DNA of 64,000 nt from positions 186,001-250,000 of the forward strand of contig NZ_CP088247.1 in NCBI RefSeq assembly GCF_021117295.1, given 5' to 3'. Shown here piece after piece: positions 9,126-17,987 of this stretch. This DNA is from Methylorubrum sp. B1-46 (GTDB lineage Bacteria > Pseudomonadota > Alphaproteobacteria > Rhizobiales > Beijerinckiaceae). The stretch's first letter is position 1; each line of letters starts with the position of its first letter. The translations under genes and the position numbers were made by a program. Below the pieces are notes generated by a model, which worked only from the letters and a program-made list of their open reading frames with translations, did not search any database and was not told the DNA's origin.

Positions 9126-10030
9126 GGCGTCTCTGCAAAGGGTTCACGGATGGGGTTAGCGGCCCCATGTGGGCTTGATGCGACGCTTTGAACTGACCGA
9201 TGCGCAGTGGGAGCAGATCGCCCCGTTGCTGCCTCCGCAGAAGCCGCGCACGGGCCGGCCTGCGGAGGATCACCGCCAAGTGCTCAACGGCATGCTCTGG
9301 ATCCTGCGCACCGGCGCACCCTGGGAGGATCTGCCCGCGCGCTATGGTGCTGTGGGAACGGTGTCGAGCCGGTTCTACCGCTGGCGCAAGGCCGGTGTGT
9401 TCGACCGTGTGCTGCAGCGGCTGCAGGCACAAGCGGATGCCCGCGGCGATCTCGACTGGGACCTGCACTTCGTGGACGCCACGGTGGTGCGCGCCCACCA
9501 GCACGCCGCCGGGGCCCGCCGGTCCGGCGCCATCGGGGGGTGAGGCAACGGTCGAGGGCGGGGGCGAGGCGCTCGGGCGCAGCCAGGGCGGGTTTTCCAC
9601 CAAGCTGCATCTGCGCGCCGAGGGCGGGGGCAAGCCGATCACGGCCGTGCTCACGGCGGGCGAACGCCATGAGCAGTTCGCGCTGGAAGCGCTGATGGAC
9701 AAGGGTGCGGTGCCGCGGCAAGGACGAGGCCGCCCGCGCCTGCGGCCCCGTCGGACAGCGGGTGATCGGGGTTACTCCAGCCCACCGGCCCGTCGCCGCC
9801 TCAGGCAGCGGCGGATCGAGCCGGTGATCCCGACCCGCAAGGACCAGCTCCGCCAGTTCGACTTCGACAAGGCCGCATACCGCGAGCGCAACAAGGTCGA
9901 GCGCTTGATCGGCCGGCTCAAGCAGTATCGCCGCATCGCCACCCGCTACGAGAAACGGGCGGCCAACTACCTCGCCATGGTCACGCTTGGCATGACCATG
10001 CTCTGGCTCACATGACTTTGCAGAGACGCC
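9126..10030 (+). mobile_element. IS5-family element (third member of the IS array)
   Basis: 905 bp with perfect 15-base inverted repeats (ggcgtctctgcaaag at 9126-9140 and its reverse complement at 10016-10030), flanked by CTAG at 9122-9125 and 10031-10034. It is a different IS5 type from the element at 6854-7691. The left CTAG is shared with the IS701 element. The right CTAG contains the stop codon of the neighbouring radical SAM gene. Confidence 0.92.
9169..10015 (+). CDS. IS5-family transposase in two frames
   Basis: The first frame (9169-9543) encodes the DUF4096-type N-terminus (RRFELTDAQWEQIAPLLPP) and the first catalytic aspartate (LHFVDATVVRAHQH), then stops at TGA after a run of six G at 9535-9540. 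The second frame resumes as SGGEATVEGGGEALGRSQGGF and holds the second aspartate (TAGDRGYSS) and the glutamate region (NKVERLIGRLKQYRRIATRYEK). Joining them needs +1 (or -2), or the loss of one G. That differs from the -1 slip in the other IS5 copy. The element may therefore be inactive, or use an unusual recoding at the G run. Confidence 0.85.
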
Positions 10031-11215
10031 CTAGACGTGGACCGGTTGAATGCCTCGGCTGGTTCTCAGCCGACCGGACGAGAAGAACCCAGCACAGCGC
10101 GGTTGGATGGAGCATTCGCTGCAAGCCGGAAGATATGCGTTTTTCCAATCTGAGATCGACTGGACGGCATATTGCCAAACGGATTTCTCCACGAGGCATA
10201 AAGGAATATTGTAAATCGACGTCGTTATGTGAGCAGAGGCCAGAACGCCGACCGCAAGGGCGAGTTCAGTTCTATAATCCTCTGGATCAATCCAGAGTGC
10301 ATCCTGATTCGCGAGCGCAAATCCAGTGTTTTCTAGGCCCATCAGGGCGACATGGTCGACGAACGGCAAGTTGCGAGCAATCCATTTGGAAGTCTCGACG
10401 AGCATTGGTATTGTCAGTTTGTGCAGTACGATTCGAACTTCGATCTTTTGGCTTTTGTCCTTCAAACGAAGGATGCCCAGAATTGTCTCGTCGAACGCGC
10501 CCTTTGCTTGAACGATGTAGTCGTGCAAATGGTCCGAGGCGGCATAAATTGGAATGCCAACGCAGATGTTGGGGTGGCGCAGCGCTGCCCAGGCTTCGGT
10601 CACGACCGGGTCCGCGAAGGCTCGGCCGTTGCTCAGGACGTGAAGCGCCGTCCGAGGCAGGGTGTCCCGTGCCTGGGCGAGAAGCGGCAGGAAGCGCTCC
10701 CATTGCAGCAATGGCTCGCCCCCCGTGAAACCCAAAGATTTCACATTCGGGTCCACCAGCGGCAACGCCGCAGCGATTTCATCGAAGATCCAGCTATCGT
10801 CAGCCCGCTTTGGAGGCTGCGAACACATTAAGCAGTAGTGATTGCATCGCTCTGTGACCAAGAACGAGTTGTGCTTCGCGCTTTTTCTATAGAGCACGTG
10901 GGCGCGTCCAATCCGTGGATTGAAGCCGATGACGTCGCCGTCGCCGACGTAACTCAAGCTCTTTGAGAAATGCGCGGTCCGAGCGAAGTCTTGGAGATCG
11001 TTGGGCTCAAGCGCGTTGTCTTCGAACACGATGACCGACCGGTAACCCCGTTCCGAGGCAACGGAAGCATCGGCACGGCTGTTCACTAGCGCAGCGTCAT
11101 CGTTCGTTATTGGTCCGTCCGACGCTACACTTCGTGCTCGGAGTACAACGCCGCCAACCTGCTGATCGAATCCATGACTGGCGAGCGCGGAGGCTCGCAA
11201 GGCGAGGGGCTTCAT
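10031..11215 (-). CDS. hxsC: His-Xaa-Ser system radical SAM maturase HxsC
   Basis: A 394-residue radical SAM protein. The [4Fe-4S]/SAM cysteines are in LVTERCNHYCLMCSQPPKR (CxxxCxxC), followed by the glycine-rich GFTGGEPLLQWE. A C-terminal cysteine pair region, ACSECSIQPRCAGFF, may bind an auxiliary cluster. ATG 11215 gives a TAATG overlap with hxsB; a TTG at 11227 would add four residues. The gene is last of four co-directional genes that match the known HxsA-D set, in which two radical SAM enzymes are thought to modify a His-Xaa-Ser repeat peptide. Its TAG stop lies inside the CTAG at the edge of the IS array, yet the C-terminus looks complete. Base composition is less GC-rich than the flanks. 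Confidence 0.85.
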   Translation of the reverse strand: MKPLALRASALASHGFDQQVGGVVLRARSVASDGPITNDDAALVNSRADASVASERGYRSVIVFEDNALEPNDLQDFARTAHFSKSLSYVGDGDVIGFNPRIGRAHVLYRKSAKHNSFLVTERCNHYCLMCSQPPKRADDSWIFDEIAAALPLVDPNVKSLGFTGGEPLLQWERFLPLLAQARDTLPRTALHVLSNGRAFADPVVTEAWAALRHPNICVGIPIYAASDHLHDYIVQAKGAFDETILGILRLKDKSQKIEVRIVLHKLTIPMLVETSKWIARNLPFVDHVALMGLENTGFALANQDALWIDPEDYRTELALAVGVLASAHITTSIYNIPLCLVEKSVWQYAVQSISDWKNAYLPACSECSIQPRCAGFFSSGRLRTSRGIQPVHV

Positions 11216-12672
11216 TACTGGACCCAACGTCTCAAGATTGCAGCATCTTCAGGTGAGTTTTCGAGCAGGTCGATCAGCAGCTTGAAGATGCCCATCTGCC
11301 GGTTGCAGAACTCAGACAGCGGCTTGATGCCAGTATAATCATCATGCGTCGCATGGTGGTAGACCGGATCAGCGCCGCAATGAGGCTCAAAGACACAGCT
11401 TGAGCATTGCGGAGCACATTGCGACAGCGAGCCGCTAATGATGGCAGTCAATTTATCAGAGTAGACGAGTGACAGGTAATCGTCCTCGTTCAGGTCGCCG
11501 AGTTCAAACGTTGTGTCGCCCATTTCGGCCAGCATCCGCCCTTCATCAGAGGCGAAGACCTTGCCGTCGTAATTGTAGACGAGTGCGCCGAGGCCGATAC
11601 CGGCTGGGCTGCGCAGATCGACATAACCAATCGGGCGATCAGTCAGCATGCGCTTGAGCAGGATCGCCGCATAAAATTCAGGGAAATGGTTGCCGTTCTT
11701 GTTGATTTTAAGGATGTAGCGCAGGCCGCGCTCGTAGAAAGCAAGCCAATCGTCGGAGTCGTATTTCGAGATCTGCTTGGTTTTTACAGCAAATCCGTAT
11801 GGCGATAGCGACCGTAGAAAGATGCCGTCGAGACCAAGCGCGAGGTATTCGTCCACGATCTGCTCGACCCGTTCGAGACTGGCGGCCGTCGTCGTCATCA
11901 GCGCGCCAACACGGTCCTTCCCCAGAAACGATTGGGTCCGCCGAATCCCATCGACGGCAAGGTCGTAGCTGTTCCCGCCGGGGCGCGGCCGGTTTCGGTT
12001 GTGGATGTCGGCTGGGCCATCCAGCGAGGTGGATATCAAGACGGAGTAATCGCGGCAGAAAATCAGTATCTCATCCGTTAGCAACGCTAAGTTAGTTGTG
12101 ATCACAAACTCGACGAGTTTGCCCGCGATCCGCGCTTGCTCGGTTGCAGCTACTACCATGAGCTTGATCAGATCGAAATTCAGCAGGGGCTCGCCGCCCT
12201 GAAACTCGATTTTGATCGCATCTGACGGTGAAGCTATAGCGACCGCAATGCCGCGCATGGCGGTGTCGACGTGCATGTCGAAGCGATCTTTGTCGGTGCT
12301 ACGGCGCGATACTTGGCAATAAGGGCAAGAATGTTCGCACCTCAGTGTCACCACGAAGATATGAAGCGGGGTAGGCGTTCGCAGGAACGCCATTCGGCTG
12401 CGCATTCGCAACGCAAGCAATTGAAGCTGCGATCGCTGGCCTTTCTGAGCCACAAGCAACTTTGCGAACGCGCGCTCGTACAGTCCGTCGCCCGGGATGA
12501 TGTCCAAGGCGATGATCCGCTCCAATTCATGACGGGACAGGAGCAGCATGTCGCCAACCAGATTGGCGGCGACGTAAGTGTCTGCGCTGATGGGTTCGAA
12601 GCGCATTGGCAAGAGTAGCAGTTCGCTCTTTGCAGCCGGCTGAAACGCAGCGGCCGGCTCAAAACGCGACAT
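11215..12672 (-). CDS. hxsB: His-Xaa-Ser system radical SAM maturase HxsB
   Basis: A 485-residue radical SAM enzyme. After an N-terminal domain of about 100 residues comes the cluster motif TLRCEHSCPYCQVSRRS (CxxxCxxC), then IEFQGGEPLLNFDL, typical of peptide-modifying radical SAM enzymes. The C-terminal region has SPASM-like cysteines (CAPQCSSCVFEPHCGADP, and EFCNRQMG near residue 460). The family partner is HxsC, encoded next with a one-base overlap, and hxsD ends 7 bases upstream. The expected role is modification of the HxsA peptide; the chemistry is not established in what I know. GC content is visibly lower than in the flanking nap and IS regions. Confidence 0.88.
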   Translation of the reverse strand: MSRFEPAAAFQPAAKSELLLLPMRFEPISADTYVAANLVGDMLLLSRHELERIIALDIIPGDGLYERAFAKLLVAQKGQRSQLQLLALRMRSRMAFLRTPTPLHIFVVTLRCEHSCPYCQVSRRSTDKDRFDMHVDTAMRGIAVAIASPSDAIKIEFQGGEPLLNFDLIKLMVVAATEQARIAGKLVEFVITTNLALLTDEILIFCRDYSVLISTSLDGPADIHNRNRPRPGGNSYDLAVDGIRRTQSFLGKDRVGALMTTTAASLERVEQIVDEYLALGLDGIFLRSLSPYGFAVKTKQISKYDSDDWLAFYERGLRYILKINKNGNHFPEFYAAILLKRMLTDRPIGYVDLRSPAGIGLGALVYNYDGKVFASDEGRMLAEMGDTTFELGDLNEDDYLSLVYSDKLTAIISGSLSQCAPQCSSCVFEPHCGADPVYHHATHDDYTGIKPLSEFCNRQMGIFKLLIDLLENSPEDAAILRRWVQ

Positions 12673-12679
12673 GATTCAC

Positions 12680-12997
12680 CTATCTCCGTGACGAATCTTC
12701 TTGGGCCAGAGCACCGAACGCCAGCGACATGACAAGATCACGGATGTGATTGGTCTCCCTCGCGATCTTCTCGCGAAGGTTTTCATCGGTAACAAGATTA
12801 AGAAAGCGTTCTTGCAAATCTCGGGGCGTCGCCAGTCGGATTGCCTTTGGCGATTGGGCTGCCACGAGGTGGCAGATCAGGCGATCACCCTCTGCATTGA
12901 TTTGACATGTGCCGATTGCGATAAAGCGATACGCAGCAGCTTGCAATGCGCCGAGGCTTTGTGTTGCCCGATCGAACGTCACACAAGTTTCTAGCAC
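12680..12997 (-). CDS. hxsD: His-Xaa-Ser system protein HxsD
   Basis: A 105-residue soluble protein between hxsA and hxsB. The C-terminal half carries FLNLVTDENLREKIARETN, which fits the conserved LLNDYxLRE-type motif of HxsD, and the N-terminal half has the AAYRFIAIGTCQI region. HxsD is a small accessory protein found only with HxsB and HxsC; a peptide-binding or scaffold role has been supposed but is not proven. It starts 9 bases after the hxsA stop, so the four genes almost certainly form one transcript. Confidence 0.8.
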   Translation of the reverse strand: MLETCVTFDRATQSLGALQAAAYRFIAIGTCQINAEGDRLICHLVAAQSPKAIRLATPRDLQERFLNLVTDENLREKIARETNHIRDLVMSLAFGALAQEDSSRR

Positions 12998-13006
12998 CGA
13001 AATAAG

Positions 13007-13294
13007 CTACCGGCTCGAATGATGCGACGAATGGGATGAATGCGACGAGTGGGAACGGTGATCGGCGAACATCACGCCGTCCGCGCCGCGTCCAACGGTG
13101 AAGCTCAGAAGATCTTTACCAGTGGAGACGAACATATTTGCTTCAGGCAACACCTTGCCGGAAAGCTGAGAATCCGTTGCACCAGAGGTGGGGACATCGG
13201 CTTTGGCCTCAGTCGCGACCATAACAGTCGCGCCAGGAAAAGCTGCCAGAGCGGCTGCCAACGGCAAGATGTTCGGACGCTTCTTCGTGGACAT
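13007..13294 (-). CDS. hxsA: His-Xaa-Ser repeat precursor peptide HxsA
   Basis: A 95-residue precursor. It begins with a basic, hydrophobic leader (PNILPLAAALAAFPGATVM) that resembles a signal peptide, followed by a short linker and a region ending GRGADGVMFADH. The last residues are five uninterrupted His-Xaa-Ser units (HRS, HSS, HSS, HSS, HHS) and a terminal SR. HxS repeats at the C-terminus define the HxsA family, the presumed substrate of the HxsB and HxsC radical SAM enzymes. The tail is short. It is the first gene of the hxsADBC operon. Confidence 0.85.
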   Translation of the reverse strand: MSTKKRPNILPLAAALAAFPGATVMVATEAKADVPTSGATDSQLSGKVLPEANMFVSTGKDLLSFTVGRGADGVMFADHRSHSSHSSHSSHHSSR

Positions 13295-13352
13295 TCGATC
13301 CCCCGATTCGCAGAGGCAGATTCTCGCATACCCATGTACGCGACCGCTCAGG

Positions 13353-13383
13353 ATAGTACTAAGGGCGTATGCCTTGGTGTCAA
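13353..13383 (-). promoter_or_regulatory. Candidate promoter of the hxs operon
   Basis: On the minus strand a perfect TTGACA (plus strand 13378-13383) is followed after 19 bases by TACTAT (plus strand 13353-13358), about 60 bases before the hxsA start. The spacer is two bases longer than ideal. The rest of the 13295-13751 interval, about 450 bases between hxsA and the thermonuclease gene, shows no convincing gene. Confidence 0.35.
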
Positions 13384-13751
13384 GCTAAAACAGAACGGGC
13401 GGTAGTGACGCGGTACTTGGCATCAAGCAGCTTGCATACGGCTCACCCAGTAAAGCACACATGACCGACCTATCGGCCAGATTGGTGCAAAACTCATTTG
13501 AGGGCGTTTGATTTGGTGGCAATCCATTGAGGAAGGGGAGCGCAAACATGCGACGGATGATTGGAACCTTGGAACTTTTGGCGGATAATTGCCATCTGTG
13601 CTGGTCCCGTTTTGAGCCGGATCCAAGAGGTAGGTGCCGCCTCTCACCGTCACGCAGCGCTCTCTGGCTTCGATCCTATCGAAGTATGCACGGGCGACCC
13701 TCTATAAGCTCGGATCAAACCGTTGTTCCCGTTCTTCCCGCAAGGGTGCTT

Positions 13752-14465
13752 TTAGCTACGAGGGGCGCGCCAGCCCGCTGATCGTGCCTCCTCCTCCGTG
13801 CAGAACATGCGCTCTCCGCTACCTTCATTGATCACGGTGCGGTCGTAATCGCGCGAACCGGGTATGTGGTATATGCGGTCGCCCTTCCGATTGACGTTGC
13901 CTTTGATCTCGCAACCAGCGGCCGTTCTTGCCGGCGGCTTCACGGATCGAGGCTCGGCCGTTGCCGCTTCGGCCGGGCGCGTTCCCGTATCAGCGGCGCG
14001 GTGTCCTCTGCGCCAATCCCATGGTGGGGTGAACTGCCCGACCCAGATCCCGCGCTTCTCAGCCTTGGCCTCTTCCTCGTGGCGCACATAGGCGGTGGAA
14101 TACTGGCGGTAAGCCATGCCCCACCCTTGGGCTACGAGCCAGGCATTCAAGTCCTCGCCGCCTGTCCGGCAGACAGCGACTGAACGGCCATAACGGTCCT
14201 TGTCCACCACCTCACAGGCGACGTTGCCGTGGCCGATCTTGTCGGAGAGCGCGAACGCGGCGCGGCGCCCGCAGGGATAATCCTTACCGTTGGCATCTCC
14301 GCACATCTGAGCGCTCTCAGGCGTATCGACGCCCTGCAGCCTGAACCGGGTTCCACGAATGTCGAGCGTGTCGCCATCAATCACAGATGCACGCCCGTTA
14401 ATCGTTTCAGCCTTCACAGCTGCCCCCGAGAGAGCTACCACTGCGGCAACAAGAGCAAGCCTCAC
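13752..14465 (-). CDS. Secreted thermonuclease (SNase-like) family protein
   Basis: A 237-residue protein starting at GTG 14465, 8 bases after an AAGGAG site. The N-terminus is a signal peptide (VRLALVAAVVALSGAAVKAE). Residues 28-145 match the staphylococcal nuclease fold: VIDGDTLDIRGTRFRLQGVD, TPESAQMC, DKDRYGRSVAVC and AYVRHEEEAKAEKRGIW, with the usual Arg/Glu active-site positions present. The C-terminal 60 residues contain CEIKGNVNRKGDRIYHIPGS and a final cysteine region (ERMFCTEEEARSAGW), a small domain often fused to such nucleases. An IS701 element lies about 30 bases upstream, so its native promoter may have been displaced. Confidence 0.85.
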   Translation of the reverse strand: MRLALVAAVVALSGAAVKAETINGRASVIDGDTLDIRGTRFRLQGVDTPESAQMCGDANGKDYPCGRRAAFALSDKIGHGNVACEVVDKDRYGRSVAVCRTGGEDLNAWLVAQGWGMAYRQYSTAYVRHEEEAKAEKRGIWVGQFTPPWDWRRGHRAADTGTRPAEAATAEPRSVKPPARTAAGCEIKGNVNRKGDRIYHIPGSRDYDRTVINEGSGERMFCTEEEARSAGWRAPRS

Positions 14466-14494
14466 TGGGAGCACTCCTTCGTTGATGCGCTTAG

Positions 14495-15907
14495 CACTAC
14501 CTGGGCACTTTGAAGAGCGTTGGGCGTTCTGATCCTGCGGTGGCACTGCGGGAGACGGACATGGCCGAGAGACCGTTGGGTCAGGATCTCGATGCGTGGC
14601 TGGTGCCGTTCCTAGCTGCGATGGGGCGCAAGACGCGGCGGACCTGGGCGCCGCTGTACCTGCGCGGCCTGCTCGGCCCCGGGGATCGCAAGAGCCTGCA
14701 GCCGATGGCCGCCCGTCTCGGGCTGCCGGGCCACGACCAACTGCAGCACTTCATCGCCAGCCCGGCCTGGGACGACGGCCCGCTCTGGGCGGAACTCACC
14801 CGTACCGCGGACCGGCTGGTCGGCGGATCCGATGCCTGTCTGGTGATCGACGATACGGCGCTGCCGAAGAAGGGCACGCGCTCGGTGGGCGTGGCGCGCC
14901 AGTACTGCGGGCACCTCGGCAAGAAGGCCAACTGCCAGTCGCTCGTCTCCCTCACCCTGGCGCGGGGCGAGGTGCCCGTGCCGTTGGGCCTGCACCTGTT
15001 CCTGCCGGAGGAGTGGGTCGCCGACCCGAAGCGGTGTGAGCGGGCAGGTGTGCCCGAGGCGGCGGTGGTGCCGCAGAGCAAGGGCGAGATCGCGCTTGCC
15101 GAACTCGACCGCCTGCAGGCCGAGGGCGTTCGCTTCGGTGTGGTGCTGGCCGATGCCGGCTACGGCTGTAGCGCCGTGTTTCGGCATGGCCTCGACGCGC
15201 GCGGGCTGACCTGGGCGGTGGGGATCGCCAAGAAACAGAAGGTCTACGATCCCGACGTGCGGCTAGTGGAGCCGGGCGGCAGGGCGCGCAGACCCGTGCC
15301 GGATCAGGAACCGCGGGAGGCCGAGGCGGTTCTCGCCACGCTGCCGTGGCGGCGCGTGACGTGGCGGCAGGGCACGAAGGGCGCGCTCGCGGCCCGGTTT
15401 GCCATGACCCGCGTGCGGGTGGGCGACGGTCCGATCTGGGGCAACAATCGCCACCTGCCGGGCGCCGAGGTCTGGCTGGTGGGCGAGTGGCGCACCTCGG
15501 GCGAGCGCAAGTACTATCTCTCGAACCTGCCGCCCCGCACGACCCGGCGCGCCCTGGCCGGCACAATCAAGGCGCGCTGGGTGTGCGAGCAAGGCCACCA
15601 GCAGCTGAAGGAGGAGCTGGGCCTCGACCACTTCGAGGGCCGCTCCTGGACCGGCCTGCACCGGCACGCGCTGATGACGTGCATCGCCTGCGCCTACCTG
15701 CAGCACCTGCGCCTGGCTGGGCCCGACCGGACGGATGGGGGAAAAAAAGGTGGCCGGCCTACCGGGACCGCCACTGTCTCCGAGCCTGCCGGCCGTGCGG
15801 CAGGCCATCATCGGCCGCCTGTTCGTCGATCTCATCCCACCGGTGCGATGCCCACACTGTCGGCGCCGCTTCCGGCTGCCATCTGACCTCAAAGTGCCCA
15901 GGTAGTG
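14495..15907 (+). mobile_element. IS701-family element, second type
   Basis: About 1413 bp with inverted repeats identical over at least 19 bases (CACTACCTGGGCACTTTGA). The flanking tetranucleotides differ: TTAG at 14491-14494 and CTAG at 15908-15911. A simple insertion should give identical duplications, so one side has probably been rearranged since insertion. The transposase is related to, but clearly different from, the one at 7774-9075. Confidence 0.88.
14561..15886 (+). CDS. IS701-family transposase
   Basis: A 441-residue DDE transposase. ATG 14561 (MAERPLGQDLDAWLVPFLAA) is preceded by a GGGAGA site and starts like the IS701 homologue at 7774. Catalytic regions are LVIDDTALPKKGTRSVG, FGVVLADAGYG and CEQGHQQLKEELGLDHFEGR. 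The frame is intact and the product full length, so this copy could still be active. Confidence 0.92.
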   Translation: MAERPLGQDLDAWLVPFLAAMGRKTRRTWAPLYLRGLLGPGDRKSLQPMAARLGLPGHDQLQHFIASPAWDDGPLWAELTRTADRLVGGSDACLVIDDTALPKKGTRSVGVARQYCGHLGKKANCQSLVSLTLARGEVPVPLGLHLFLPEEWVADPKRCERAGVPEAAVVPQSKGEIALAELDRLQAEGVRFGVVLADAGYGCSAVFRHGLDARGLTWAVGIAKKQKVYDPDVRLVEPGGRARRPVPDQEPREAEAVLATLPWRRVTWRQGTKGALAARFAMTRVRVGDGPIWGNNRHLPGAEVWLVGEWRTSGERKYYLSNLPPRTTRRALAGTIKARWVCEQGHQQLKEELGLDHFEGRSWTGLHRHALMTCIACAYLQHLRLAGPDRTDGGKKGGRPTGTATVSEPAGRAAGHHRPPVRRSHPTGAMPTLSAPLPAAI

Positions 15908-15911
15908 CTAG

Positions 15912-16205
15912 GCTAGCCTGGAGGTTCTTGGTCTCGGCGTAGGCGAAGAAATCGAAGGTCGTGATGCGGCCCTCGATGTCGATGCCCTACTCCGCGGCCC
16001 AGTTGAAGGCGATGACGATGGGCGACATCTTCCGCTTCTGGGTCCCGTAGGCTCTGTCTGCGTCCCGCACCTCGTAGGCGTGGAACAAGTTCGGCCGCCA
16101 GACCGGCATGCCGACCCGGTCGACCACCGTGACGATTCTCTCGCCAGGCAGCATCTCGTGGGTCTTCAGGCGCCACGGGCGAGGCTTAGGGTAGAGTGTG
16201 GGCAT
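15912..16205 (-). pseudogene. N-terminal half of a tyrosine integrase, interrupted
   Basis: Reading from ATG 16205, the frame gives MPTLYPKPRPWRLKTHEML and a SAM-like core-binding region (AIVIAFNWAAE-like at KMSPIVIAFNWAAE), hits a TAG at 15987, then continues in frame as GIDIEGRITTFDFFAYAETK up to the IS701 right end. It looks like the N-terminal part of a phage-type integrase that lost its catalytic half. A C-terminal integrase half on the opposite strand begins at 25980, and the two may come from one gene split by an inversion. Confidence 0.55.
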
Positions 16206-16361
16206 GGCGACGATCCGACGTTCCGCCGACCCCGCGCGGCCACATCGTCGTTCGCCGGCGTCGACATGACCACCAGCTGCCGGGGGGCGGGACGAGGTCG
16301 ACGGATGGCATCGCCTTTCGAGGACCTCGGGTGTCCGCCAGGACCTCGGCCCGAAGGCACA

Positions 16362-17660
16362 TCACTCAGCGGCGATCTCGAATGCGGTGCCTGCGCGCGG
16401 GATCCCGAGGGTGTCCCAGGTCTCAACCAGGGCCGCGGTCAGCGCGCTGATCCGCTCGTCGTCGTGGAAGGGGGAGGGCGTGATGCGCAGCCGCTCGGTG
16501 CCGCGCGGGACGGTGGGGTAGTTGATCGGCTGGATGTAGATGCCGTGCTGCTCCAGCAAGCGGTCGGCCGTCGCCTTGCACAGCTCGGCGTCGCCCACCA
16601 TCAGCGGCACGATATGGGTCTCGGTGTGCAGCACCGGCAGACCGGCGGCCTCCAGCGCCGCCTTGGTGCGGGCGGCTTGGCGCTGATGCGCCTCGCGCTC
16701 GACCTTCGAGCGCTTGAGGTAGCACACAGAGGCGTGGGCGGCCGCGGCGATGGCCGGCGGCAGGGCGGTGGTGAAGATGAAGCCGGCCGCGTGACTGCGA
16801 ACCGCGTCGCACAGCACGCCCGAGCCGGTGATGTAGCCGCCGACGCAGCCGAACCCCTTGGCCAGCGTGCCCTCGATCACGTCGACCCGGTGCATCACGC
16901 CGTCGCGCTCGGCGATGCCGGCGCCGCGCTCGCCGTAGAGGCCGACGGCGTGGACCTCGTCGAGATAGGTCATGGCACCGTAGACGTCGGCGAGGTCGCA
17001 AATCGCCGCGATCGGCGCCACGTCGCCGTCCATCGAATAGACGGACTCGAAGGCGATCAGCTTGGGACGATCGCCGGCCTCGGCAAGCAGCTGCTCGAGA
17101 TGCTCGAGGTCGTTGTGGCGGAAGACGCGCTTCTCGCAGCCGGAATGGCGCACGCCCTCGATCATCGAGTTGTGGTTGAAGGCGTCCGAGAGGATCAGGC
17201 AGTTCGGGATCAGCCGGGCGATCGTCGAGATGCCGGCCTGGTTCGAGACGTAGCCGGAGGTGAAGACGAGGCCCGCCTCCTTGCCGTGGAGGTCGGCGAG
17301 TTCACGCTCCAGATCGACCAGCGGCGAGTTGTTGCCGGCGATGTTGCGGGTGCCGCCGGCGCCGACGCCGCAGCGGGCGGCCGTCTGCGTCAGGGCACCG
17401 ACGACCTCCGGGTGCTGGCCCATGCCGAGATAGTCGTTGGAGCACCAAACCGTGATCTCGCGGCTGCCGCCCTCCGGCCGCCGCCACGTCGCCTGCGGGA
17501 AGCGGCCCGAGATGCGCTCGATATCAGCGAAGACGCGGTAGCGCTGCTCGGCGTGTAGGCGCGACACGGCCGCCGAGAAGAAGCCAGCGTAATCGTGTCC
17601 ATCTTTCCCTCGCGTGGGAGAGAAAGCGCGGAGGGTGTTCGAAGCCGTTCGAAGACGCAT
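16362..17660 (-). CDS. hemA: 5-aminolevulinate synthase
   Basis: A 432-residue PLP enzyme that condenses glycine with succinyl-CoA to 5-aminolevulinate, the first step of heme and bacteriochlorophyll synthesis by the C4 pathway of Alphaproteobacteria. Family motifs include [66 protein letters not shown] and the PLP lysine in [13 protein letters not shown]. Length matches the family (about 405) plus a 27-residue N-terminal extension. ATG 17660 has an AGGA site 9 bases upstream; no internal ATG precedes the conserved DYAGFF. The neighbouring nap genes need heme c, but a functional link is only inferred. Confidence 0.95.
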   Translation of the reverse strand: MRLRTASNTLRAFSPTRGKDGHDYAGFFSAAVSRLHAEQRYRVFADIERISGRFPQATWRRPEGGSREITVWCSNDYLGMGQHPEVVGALTQTAARCGVGAGGTRNIAGNNSPLVDLERELADLHGKEAGLVFTSGYVSNQAGISTIARLIPNCLILSDAFNHNSMIEGVRHSGCEKRVFRHNDLEHLEQLLAEAGDRPKLIAFESVYSMDGDVAPIAAICDLADVYGAMTYLDEVHAVGLYGERGAGIAERDGVMHRVDVIEGTLAKGFGCVGGYITGSGVLCDAVRSHAAGFIFTTALPPAIAAAAHASVCYLKRSKVEREAHQRQAARTKAALEAAGLPVLHTETHIVPLMVGDAELCKATADRLLEQHGIYIQPINYPTVPRGTERLRITPSPFHDDERISALTAALVETWDTLGIPRAGTAFEIAAE

Positions 17661-17987
17661 ACGCAGGTGTCCTCATGGGGATCGCGAATGCCGAGCCGCA
17701 ACGGAGCAAGGACGGTCGGCCAGATGAGCGCGAGGGGGGCGAAGTCGCGCATGCCTATGCCCACGGCCCGGCTGCATGCCTTGATGTCGATCAAACGGTC
17801 GAGCACGCCCGCGACGGATCGCTCCCGGTCCTACAGGCACGTTTCCGACACGTCCGGCTCGAGCGCACCGGAGCCGGTCTCGCCACCGTCCTTGATCCAG
17901 CTCAACGCCCAGCGACGGGCCGTGCTGCACATGGGGCTTGTCCGGTACGGTCACCACCTGCCCGACTGCCAAGGAAAAGATCGAGAC
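17661..17987. other. Intergenic region between hemA and a secreted-protein gene
   Basis: 327 bases that must contain the divergent promoters of hemA (minus strand) and the gene at 17988 (plus strand). The open frames here are arginine-rich shadows. No clear regulator box was seen by eye. Confidence 0.4.

Noticed and set aside
17673..17972. Minus-strand gene upstream of hemA
   Set aside because: Arginine-rich shadow without start signal; the interval is better explained as promoter space.
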